Shown: piece after piece, positions 11,651 to 22,102 of the stretch | Layout: each line of letters starts with the position of its first letter | Position numbering within the stretch: position 1 is the first letter of the stretch | Assembly (NCBI GenBank): GCA_003254885.1 | Contig: QANT01004023.1 | Coordinates: 1 to 39,939 of the forward strand | Source: Purshia tridentata | Lineage: Eukaryota; Streptophyta; Magnoliopsida; Rosales; Rosaceae | Direction: 5' to 3' | DNA: 39,939 bases | Position numbers and translations under genes: made by a program | The notes under the pieces: generated by a model | What the model was told of the DNA's origin: nothing | The model's database searches: none | Seen by the model: only the letters and a program-made list of their open reading frames with translations

Positions 11651-14340
11651 AGTACTCAAACTTGAGATCATCTAGTCTACTTATCATGTTGTGCACAGAG
11701 GTGCACCATAACAACCTCGTAGTCCGTACGACTTGCCGAAATTATCCCCGTTCACAGACTGATAAATGTCGGTGGCAAACAAGGAGGCAAGGCTATTTTT
11801 GGCAATTTGTGTTATCATATCCGTTTCTATGAACTCGCAAGCAGGGGTGCGTTTCTTCACCTCACTTGTTCACTTGTTTTGATGAATATGAGTCATATGA
11901 CCGATTACCTCTCTTCTTATTTAACATCTAAACAATATTGAGTCCACAAATTTTTATCATCATCTGATCTGTACGTAAAATTTTATTTGTTAGTTTCAAT
12001 TATGATTAAATAAACATAAAATACTCAACTAGATCATTTAAGTCCGATTAGGCTCAATAAATCTCTTCAAGGGTGAGATTTCTTTCAAAAGATCTCGGCA
12101 TTATTAATATTGGATCACCATTTATATATTGTACATTATTTTGCTATTTTTCAGATGTAAGATTACTTTTTAGATCCATTAATTTGATATCAAACTACAT
12201 AACTCTAAAAACATTACACTCGCATGGTGAGAAAAATAAAATAAATTATAAATAATTATCTAATACGCGACAACATGGCTTATGAATATAAGCGAAACTT
12301 TAATTAAAATTCTGGAGTTTTCCTAATTAATTCAACCGTCATGGTATTGATATTCCAAATTTATTATGATATTAATGTTACCAAAAAACCACAACAATAT
12401 TATTGACTTTAATTGATTTCGTAATAAGATTTAAATGGAATGTGCATACATAGATAAATAGGGTAAGAATATCCAAAAAACATCAAAAAAGATAAATTCT
12501 CTCCCATAAAGAAATAATTCCCATGATTTATATGCCATACATATTTTACTCCTCACGAGTAATTTAAAGAAAAAGGATTTTTTTTTTTTAAACCAAAATC
12601 CATCGTCTAAAATAGTAAATAGGAAATCGTTCAATTGAAACATACTAAACTTTGGTCACCAATTCACCATGGCACAAAGAAGACGTCAACTACCAGTAAT
12701 AAATATATGTTTCTACGAGATGGAGTGATCAATTTAATTGGACCACTCTATAAAGTTATCATAATTAAATAGATTGATTCAAATGAATAATGAATCACCC
12801 TTTCATATGTACTTATACGTGGTAATTCAAGTGAATAAAAAAAAATGAAATATTCATAAATCGTAACTAAAGTAACATGAATGAGCTGAGATGAAAAATA
12901 AATTTTAAGTTTAGTTCTTGTAACAAAAAAAAAAAGAAAAAGAAAATTGAGGCTATTATTTTGTTGTTTGTGGAGTGAGTTTGATACCTTTTTAATTATG
13001 TTGGCTCAATCTGATAATTTCTTTAATAAATTAAGAACCCTTTAAATGTTTCTTTTAATTCTTTCTCCTCACCCACCATTATCCGTAATATTAATAACCC
13101 ATGAAAGAAAATCATGATTTATTTATTTTTACCAGAGAAAATCATGATTTTTAATCCACTATAGACTAAAGTGCAGTACTAGTCTATATTGAATTCTCAT
13201 TAATTGGTTGTTAGTTGTTACCCACCAGTGCCAGACCCATTATCCCCCCATTGTGAAATATTGAAATTCATCCTTTTTTCAGTAAATTTACCTGGGCTGT
13301 GTACTGCACGCGCTTTCTGGAGTGTGGAAAATGCCTTAACTAAACTAGCCGATTTGGAGCTTGGGACTACCTTTTAGGCTTTTACTGTGGAGGGACGTGG
13401 TCATCTGACTCATCTCAGTCTCAGCCCCATCCATAAATAAATGGCGCGGCTATGAATTTTCTAAAATTACCCATTAATTATTAAATAATAAATAAGAACT
13501 ATTATTATGAAAAGAAAAAACAACACAAAAATCAATAAAGAAAATAACAAAAACAAAACCGAAATCAACTTTTTCACTTTTTTGTCGCATTGGTTATTGT
13601 TTGTTAGATCGTCACCCTGTCCGAACTTTCGCATTTATGTTTTTACTTTTCATTTTTTTGGAGAGTGAAACAGTAAAACAGAAATGGTAAGAGACCAGAC
13701 CTTTCGTTGGGTAAATTAATTATGAGCTTTGAATTCACACGCGAAGCAAAGACCCAGATGGAAATTGGAAGGAGAAAGGAAGCTTCTAATCACTTCCACG
13801 CGGAATATCCCTGTAAATTTTCTAATACCCTTTTGAAATTTTAGGCTGTAACTCATAAAAGGAAGAAAAAAAAAAAAGAGAAAAAATGGTGCTTTTGTAT
13901 ATGCGAAGGAGGAAATTTCTAGGACTAGGGCTTACGTTGTAGTGGGTTGTTGCTGATTTATTATAATTTGGAAGGAGTAGGTGGAAAACAAAATAGCCAA
14001 AAACAAAAGGAAAAAAAGTCTGTCATTGTCCAATCTGTGTATTAATATTTGCACTGTGTTTGTTGTATTGAGTCTTTTGTGAAACCAAACGTAGCGTTAA
14101 GCAATCTGTGATTGTGATTTGTGATTGTCTTTCCAAATCAATCTGAGGTTGTAATTTTTGCTTTTGAATTTTGTACCAAAATCTGGTGGTGTTGTTATGG
14201 TAAAAAAGATCCATTTCAAAAAGCTTTGGCGATATTGACCCGAGAACGTGCACTCTGTGAATATATTTGTCAAAGTTTTTCTCATAAATTAATATTCCGA
14301 ATCAAAATCAAAGACGTGTTGAGCTGTTACCATCTCTTTC
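11651..14340. other. AT-rich spacer upstream of the CSLC12-like gene
   Basis: No gene is supported. A 15-bp direct repeat (agaaaatcatgattt) occurs at 13106-13120 and 13136-13150. A-rich runs occur near 12908 and 13866. The right end grades into the probable promoter and leader of the glucan synthase gene. Confidence 0.55.
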
Positions 14341-14795
14341 ACAAATTTCCCATCTCTCTCTCTCTTGCGAGTTCTTCTTCATATTGCTTCCGAGGCCTCT
14401 TTTGCAAGCTGTAATTGAATGGTGTAGCACATTTGGCCTCAACCCAACACCCAAAGTCCTAAGCTTTCTTTGCCTCTCTCTCTCTCTCAAAAACACTTCA
14501 CTTCTCTCTCGTGTAAGTTGCCACCGAATGTCACATTGATTTAAGAGACGTCTTGCTCTGCTTTCTCTACCACGCGTCTGCGTTCCCTACATTTCCATCT
14601 GTCTCTTCTCTGACAATGAGATCAAAGTCATAGCCTTTTCTGCCTTCTGGGTCTTGTGGGTCTTCATATTCGAGCGGTGGGAGGAGAAGAAGAGTCGTCC
14701 CCCGAACTGGAAGGTAAAGGGCTTTTGGGCTCTGCGGGAAAAAAACGTTCTCTGCTTTATCTTCCGAAGTGGGTTTCTGAGATCAGACCCCAAAA
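14341..14795 (+). promoter_or_regulatory. Probable 5' leader/promoter-proximal region of the CSLC12-like gene
   Basis: Two CT microsatellite tracts (about 14351-14366 and 14476-14489), further pyrimidine-rich DNA and rising G+C content immediately precede the ATG at 14796, as is common in plant 5' leaders. If transcribed, it contains very short upstream reading frames, such as ATG at 14616 ending with TAG at 14631-14633 (five residues). The transcription start cannot be placed from sequence. Confidence 0.45.
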
Positions 14796-17403
14796 ATGGC
14801 ACCCTCGTTCGGTTGGTGGTCGTCTAAAGACTCCCACCGAGGCACTCCCGTAGTGGTCAAGATGGAGAACCCAAACTGGTCCATGGTTGAGCTCGAGGGT
14901 CCGTCCGAGGAGGACTTCATCATCGCGGACTCGCCGGGGGGTCGAGCCCGAGACAAGGGCCGAGGCAAAAACGCCAAGCAGTTCACGTGGGTCCTCCTCC
15001 TCAAAGCTCACAGAGCCGCCGGTTGCTTAACCTCAGTTGGGTCCGCAATGTTGGGTCTAGCCTCCGCCATACGGCGTCGGGTCGCCTCCGGTAGGACCGA
15101 CACCGACACTGATATCGACCTAAGTGGTGGCAGAGAAATCGAAAACCCAGCGGTACGGAGCAGGTTCTATGGGTTTATCAAAGTGTTTCTGTGGTTGTCT
15201 GTGTTGTTGCTGGCTTTTGAGGTGGCTGCGTACTTTAAAGGTTGGCACTTTGGAGCACCTCATCTTCATCTTGAACAACTTCAGTACTTGTGGGATACAC
15301 CATTGGGGGTAAAGGGTGCTTTCAATTGGGTCTATTCCAAGTGGGTTTTGGTTCGGGTGGAGTATCTCGCTCCTCCTCTTCAATTTTTGGCCAATGCGTG
15401 CATTGTGCTGTTCATGATTCAGAGTTTGGATAGGCTAGTCCTCTGCTTGGGGTGCTTCTGGATCCGGTTCAAGAAGATCAAACCAGTTCCCAAAGGAGGT
15501 TCTTTGGATCTTGAATCAGGCGAGAATGGTTATTTCCCTATGGTTCTTGTTCAGATTCCCATGTGCAATGAAAAGGAGGTAAATTTCAAGCTCACTTATT
15601 AGCTTATGGTTTGAATTAGTTATTAGTCTTTTTTTGTGTCTAATTGTAGTGTTTGAATTGAAATTCAGGTTTATCAGCAATCAATTGCTGCTGTGTGCAA
15701 TTTAGACTGGCCGAAATCAAAGTTGTTGATTCAAATTCTTGACGATTCGGATGACCCAACTACGCAATTTCTGATCAAAGATGAGGTCCATAAATGGCAG
15801 AAAGAGGGGGCCAACATTCTGTATCGACACCGAGTAATTAGAGATGGATACAAGGCTGGTAATCTCAAGTCTGCAATGAATTGTAGTTATGTCAAAGACT
15901 ATGAGTTTGTTGCCATTTTCGATGCTGATTTTCAGCCCAACCCTGATTTCCTTAAGAGAACAGTGCCTCACTTCAAGGTACCCATTTGCTATTGGCTTTA
16001 TTAATTATTGTCTTTGTTGTGTTATAATCTCAGTGATCGAGTCACATTATCATGAAAATCCAATGATTTTAATAAGTAGATGCAGGTCATAATTATACAT
16101 AACCTAACCATAATGATCAGAATCAGCTAAATCAAAATTCTTTCTTTTGGTGACACATTTCAGGACAATGATGAAATAGGGCTGGTTCAGGCTAGGTGGT
16201 CCTTTGTGAATAAGGATGAGAACTTACTCACAAGGTTGCAGAACATTAATTTGTCATTCCACTTTGAGGTAGAGCAGCAAGTGAATAGTGTTTTCATTAA
16301 TTTCTTTGGCTTCAACGGGACAGCTGGTGTGTGGAGGATAAAGGCTTTGGAGGATTCTGGAGGGTGGTTGGAGAGGACCACTGTGGAGGACATGGACATT
16401 GCTGTCCGTGCTCATCTCCATGGATGGAAATTCATTTTCCTCAATGATGTTGAGGTATGTTTTTGACCCAATTTATCCCTTCTAAGTAATTTTATACTGT
16501 AATTCATTGTGGACTAATGGTTCATGTTATCTCTATGCTCAGTGCCAGTGTGAAGTACCTGAATCTTACGAAGCTTATAGGAAACAGCAACACAGATGGC
16601 ACTCGGGACCTATGCAGTTGTTTCGCCTCTGTTTGCCAGATATCATCAAATCCAAGGTATACACTTGCTGCAGTACTTGTTATCCATTTGTCCAAATTGG
16701 CTTATTGTTCTTGTTCATGGGTTTGTAGTGGATTCTACCGTGCTAATATATATTTCATACACTTTCCTTGTTACAGATCAGCATTGGCAAGAAATTCAAT
16801 TTGATCTTTCTCTTCTTTCTGCTTCGGAAATTGATATTACCCTTCTACTCTTTTACCCTCTTTTGCATTATTCTCCCCATGACAATGTTCGTCCCAGAGG
16901 CTGAGCTCCCAGCATGGGTTGTGTGTTACATCCCTGCTACCATGTCATTCCTCAACATCCTCCCTGCCCCAAAAGCCTTCCCTTTCATTGTTCCTTACCT
17001 TCTCTTTGAGAACACTATGTCAGTTACAAAGTTCAATGCTATGATATCCGGCCTATTCCAGCTCGGTAGTGCATACGAGTGGGTTGTCACTAAGAAATCT
17101 GGGCGTTCCTCGGAGGGAGATCTTGCCTCCTTAGTTCAGAAAGAGCCAAAGCATCAAAGGGGGGTGTCAGTGCCTGACCTTGTCGAAATGAAGGAAGAAA
17201 TTCGACAGGAGGAGCAAAGGGCTGCAAGGAAGAAGAAGCACAACAGAATATATACAAAGGAGCTGGCACTGGCTTTCCTTCTTTTAACAGCTTCAGCAAG
17301 GAGCCTCCTTTCTGCTCAGGGCATTCATTTCTACTTCTTACTGTTTCAGGGGATCTCCTTCCTGCTGGTTGGTTTAGATTTGATTGGTGAACAGGTTCAG
17401 TGA
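14796..17403 (+). CDS. CSLC12: Cellulose synthase-like C (xyloglucan beta-1,4-glucan synthase), CSLC12-like, 5 exons, 707 aa
   Basis: Exons join as 14796-15578, 15669-15977, 16164-16454, 16543-16656 and 16777-17403, all in phase 0, totalling 708 codons with TGA. CSLC proteins are Golgi-membrane family 2 glycosyltransferases that make the beta-1,4-glucan backbone of xyloglucan. The GT2 catalytic set is complete: DDSDD at about residues 286-290, DAD at 346-348, the acidic ED in VEDMD at about 438-442, and QQHRW (QxxRW) at 476-480. Two hydrophobic regions precede the catalytic domain (about 117-140 and 190-225), and a C-terminal cluster of membrane spans follows (from about residue 505). The N-terminus (MAPSFGWW, then [19 protein letters not shown]) resembles CSLC12 more than other CSLC members as I remember them; the subclade call is less certain than the family. 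Confidence 0.96.
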
Positions 17404-18954
17404 TAATAGAAAGTAGTGAACTTTGTAGGGATATGTGGAATATTCTAAATACAGGCAACATGGGTGGTACAGTGGTAACAAGCATATCTAAGTAGAGCCC
17501 AGAGAGAAGATGAAGAAGAAGAGCCATGGGGAGATTGTAGAGGGCTGAGATTAGAAGTTCTCTTTCTTACTTGCGCTGCACCCACCAGACTCTCCCCATC
17601 ATCAAATTAATCAGAGCCCACCCAGAAGGAAAAATAGTTGTGCCTTATAAACAAAAAGGACGTCTTTGAGAAACACAGACGTTTATTTAGATGATGATGC
17701 CCGTCAATACTTTTTGATGTTTGGTTTTTTTATTTGTTTTGATTCTTTTGTTTTTAGTCAATTCTTTTGTAAGAAATCAATCACAACTTCTTTACAGTTT
17801 CAAGGCAAAAATCTTGATGCTTTACTCTGTGACATGATAAAGTATAAATCATTCATATAGGTTTTCTTTTGTTTTTGTTGAATTTTTGTAATGTCAACAA
17901 TGGAATTGGGTTTCTTGGATCTTTAGAGGTAAAATCAACTTTTATATAATGTAAGTGAGGCAAGTTCAAGCTATGGGTCAAAATTGTCATCGCCTCCTTG
18001 GACCTTCTAGATGACTTTCACTATCATGGAACTTTTCAACACGATTAAATTATTGAAATATCCTTCTATTGTCACGTGTCTTTTTACTACTACTATTGTT
18101 GAGTGCATGGCATTGGCAGGTAGTAGCTTCATAGCTATAGCCTATAGCTAGAGATCATGAGGTTAAAAATTTGTTTGGAAAAATACAAGTGCAAACTGGT
18201 GTGAGTGATATTTTTCAAATCAAGTTAAGCTGCCCAACAATTTGTAAGGAAAAAGAAACTTCAATGTAAATCAATCCAAAAGCAAGTCCAACGTCAACTT
18301 GATGTTCTAAACAGGTCCAATCCAAAGCTACTGCAAGTCTAATCCAACTAATAACAGATTGCTCACCGTGGTAAGAAGAAGATTGCTTAGCTTTGTATGA
18401 CAATTGACAGATATTATGTAAGTGAAGCTTATTGGTTAAGGTTGTTTTTATCACTTCCCACAAAACTCAACAAGTTAAAGGTCCATGAGTTTGAATTAAA
18501 GAAATTGACTTTGACAAACGTAACTCATAATTTGTAACAACAAAATGGAGATACCTGAAGGAATTAATGAATAACAAAACAATCTATTACTCCATCCATT
18601 CTTATCATAATGCACTCTACAAAAACCAATTCTTTCACAGTTCCCCAAAAACCCTCCAAAAGCTTCATGCATAGTCTTAATCTACAAACACCAATAACAA
18701 GCAATCATCTCCACCCATCAAAGTCTTGCTTTCTTGTTCTGGTTATACACAGTTTGTAACATAACAAGTCATCTTCTTCTGCTAAAAATTCGAAGAACAA
18801 ACAATTAGGAACCTAGAGCCTATACAACCGAAGAAACTTATTTTTTTCTCTTTTCTTTTCGTTTTCTCTTTTTCTCTAATCGAGTCAAATACAGTTAACG
18901 GAAAATTTGAATTGTCCGTTGGGGGAGAGCAGACCCTAGTATCTGTTCCGAAAT
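17404..18954. other. Convergent 3' flanks between the CSLC12-like and bHLH74-like genes
   Basis: Both neighbours end into this stretch, so it should hold two 3'UTRs and their poly(A) sites. A T-rich part at about 17700-17900 fits the CSLC 3' end. A CACGTG lies at 18073-18078. No further coding sequence is supported. Confidence 0.6.
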
Positions 18955-21013
18955 CTATAGCTCTGGTTTCAAGCGGCCTGCTGAACATGATAGCATCTCA
19001 AGGTTAGAAGACTGTGAGACAGAACTATGAAGTCATTGTAAAAATGAAGCTGTGTTATTTACCATTTTGTCCCAAATTGTCAATGGCTGAACTAGAATCA
19101 AAACCCATATGGAAAAGACCTTGGAGCTCATTGTCTAATACGGTCTGCAAAATTACACAATCAATGTTTTTGACAAGTAAAAGTACCATGCATAGTAAGC
19201 ATGATTGAAGATTCTTAAATCACCTGCGGCAAGGAAGGAAATTGTTGAGCTGTACTTGGCATATTTGGCAAGGTCCCAGGGAAAATACCATGAGGGTATG
19301 GGTGAGAAGAGCCGATTCCAGGACTAAATCCGAAGATAGCTCCACCACCATTTCGTGAATTAAGAATCTAGATAGAAGGAAAACTAAGATGAAGTTCCAT
19401 ACATTCACTGAACAGTATTGATGTACGTGACCAAATTATTGATTACTACCATTACTAGGTTGAACTTACATCTTTGGATAGAATCCGTTCTATATCAACG
19501 TTCAGTTCTGGATTGACTGTAGCAAGTTTCATTGACAAAAACTGAAACATTAAAGAAAAGTAAACCTTAGAACATTTAGGAGCTAGACAATCATGGTACC
19601 AACTTTTCAAAAATCATGCACATGGGTTCTAATTTCATATGCTGTAGTTATGTATAATTAGCACAAGTTGCAGTGCATCTATTTACATAATTATGTATGC
19701 AGGCATATATCATTACAAAACTCAGAACCAGTTCCAACTTGCTGTTGCAGAATAGCATACCTCAACTTGCTGTTGCAGAGACTGCACATAGTTGATGATC
19801 TCATCAAGCATTACAGCCTTCCCAGTAATCTAGAAACGTAATTGATAAAAAAATGATCAGCATTTTATATCAACATAAGAGATCATTCAGAGCATTGACC
19901 ATCTGTGAATACCTTATTGCATCCTGGAACAAGTTCTTGAAGCAATCTCATCCGCTCACTAATCTTTTCTCTTCTTACCTGCAAGCAGAAAGTTTAACTG
20001 CCTCAAGAAATTAATGAAAAAGAGAACATTCTTGAAATTTGTAACATGGTAATGAGAAGATACCCTTTCTGCGAGGCTATGACTATTTGTGGCCTGGCCT
20101 CTTCGGGCTCTCACATGAATGTAACTGTCTTTTGCAGCTTCTCCACTTTGAGAATTGTCTTTGGCCTGTTTGGCTGTCTGCTTACCGCGCAAATTTGCAA
20201 CTGTATTATCTTCAACTTTTGCTTTTTTCTCATCTTGTTCTTTCAGAAAATCAGAGCTCTCCCCAGACAGATCCTTGTTAAGTTCCCCTTCAGCATTCTA
20301 TTACAAATATAAAAGCAATTAACATCACTGGGGCACTGTATTGAAGGAAAACATAAGCATCAATATCCCAATTGATACAAGTACAGCAAAGTTCAATTTA
20401 CCTTATTTGGACTGAATGCAGAATTGGATTCAGGAGCTCGTTTCCTCCTCTTTCCATTGGGTGAAGATCCTAAAGCACCCTCTTCTGAAATTTGGCGATC
20501 GTCATGAGATTGGGCACCAATTGTTGAAGTCCTCTCAATGCGGCCCTCCCTGTTTGGCTTAAAGTTTGGAGGACACCCAGGGTTAATAATCTCAGTACAC
20601 TCAGCTAGGCCAAAAGAACCAACCATTTCTGAGAAGCTCCCACTTCCAAAGCATGGAAGCTTTGGCACCATCTCCACATAACTTGAATCAGAAGGATATT
20701 GAACAAGGTGGGAGGTGCTGCTCATTCCCTGATTTTCCAACACGACGGGGTAAGGAGGATTGGCAAACTCACTGTGAGAAGCAACTGAAGAACCTCCAAA
20801 ATTATCACTCTGACTCAATGAAACAAGTGGATCCCAACCAGAACCAAAGAAAGGGTCAGTTGCATTTGAAGGCTTAAACATAGATACTGAACTCATTGTC
20901 AATCGTGAAGCCTTTTCAGGCAGTGGATTCGTGCTCATCCCTGAAGATGGGCAATTCAGACTGCCCTCATTTCTATGTTGAAACCCCACATCCTCATTGT
21001 CATGACCACCCAT
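18955..21013 (-). CDS. BHLH74: bHLH transcription factor, bHLH74-like, 8 coding exons, 433 aa
   Basis: On the minus strand exons run 21013-20402, 20297-20064, 19978-19913, 19829-19761, 19541-19470, 19367-19224, 19144-19063 and 18977-18955, totalling 434 codons with TAG. It is a nuclear DNA-binding factor of the bHLH74/CIB-like group. The domain (about residues 270-335) begins [16 protein letters not shown] and shows the G-box-contacting triad His277, Glu281, Arg285, then helix-loop-helix ending [15 protein letters not shown]. The acidic/Ser-rich N-terminus ([13 protein letters not shown]) and the C-terminus ([14 protein letters not shown], final GRLKPEL) match bHLH74 as I recall it. ATG 21013 is chosen because the frame has no ATG further upstream. 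The last coding exon is only 23 nt; without it the frame would stop after NGK. CIB/CIL relatives are the alternative assignment. Confidence 0.94.
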
Positions 21014-21056
21014 TGCTGAACTCAAAAGTTTAATCCTCCAAGACTACGGAGTCTAC

Positions 21057-22101
21057 CTATATATAGTTCAAATGAAACCCCAGTTAACAGTTGCTGTAGA
21101 CCAGGGCTATATAACTAGAAATGAGACAGAAGAAATCTATGAAACATTGAAACTAAAGGCAAGGAGGGAGACTTTGACCAAAATTGACTGGTGATATCTT
21201 GGCAGACTCAACAAGGAACAAGTAACCTTTGCAGCTTTATAGACCTGAGAGGGTGTTAAAGTAACAGATGCCTCTTGTTGCAGCATCCCATAGACTCAAA
21301 GTGAAAGGATAGGGATAAATCCTGTGTATCAGGCATAAAATCTTAATGCACCAGCTACTGATCTCTTCGTTTCAAAAACACTAGGATTAATCTTACTCTA
21401 GTGCAGAGAAGAAAAGAAAGAAGGAAAATGCTCCCAACAGACAAGAAAAGTGAACCTTTCAGAGCATAAAGTAGACATGGACAAACAATGACATTAGCTA
21501 AGTAACAGCTCACCAGACTAACAAAAAGAAAGCAGATTCCCTTTTTCTCTATTGCTAGGGGGAGAACTAAATTTTCATATCCTCAACTCAATCAAACATC
21601 AATCTGATTGATGGCAAGCGGTTTGAATCTCTTCAACTATGACCAAAATTGGGGAGAATCACTCCATGCTTCAAGTAATGAATATTATATTATAAATATG
21701 GTTGCCAATTAAGAGTCCTCCTTATAAGGAAATAACAGCTAGGTAGAGTTTTGAATCAAAACCCACAAACCATCCAGAAACAAGAAAAGGGAAGTTACAG
21801 AAACCCGTTTGAGATATTCTCAAATGGGTACCCAAGAAAGACTAAAAGGCATCAAATTCTGCTTGAATTGTGAAAATACTGCAATTGACAGGGTTTTAGC
21901 ACAGTACCCCTAATTGGGAGTTTGATTTGTACCTTCAAAAGCATCAAATGCTTGGTTAAATTGGACGCGAAAACCCCAATTCACCAATTGGGTACTTGCA
22001 TAAACAGCAAAGCAAGCATCAAATTCCAACTTTTATAGATCACAGACAATGAAGAGAGCTATAGCTTGAAAGAGACATGGCAAGAGTGAGACTTTGCTTA
22101 C
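21057..22101 (-). other. Probable 5'UTR intron of the bHLH74-like gene
   Basis: On the minus strand a strong donor (GGGCAG|GTAAGC, exon end at 22102) and an acceptor (ATATATAG|GTAGAC, exon start at 21056) flank this stretch. It is T-rich on that strand and lies just upstream of the ATG at 21013. Large 5'UTR introns are common in such plant factors, but no transcript data support this one. No coding sequence is seen inside. Confidence 0.4.
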
Positions 22102-22102
22102 C

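Noticed and set aside
17090..17527. Antisense 145-codon frame opposite CSLC12 exon 5
   Set aside because: Shadow of the conserved sense exon, with no recognisable product.
19978..20192. Minus-strand frame continuing from bHLH74 exon 2 into the intron
   Set aside because: After SLAERV it runs into intron sequence; splicing to 19978 restores the invariant RREKISERM, so the continuation is not the real product.
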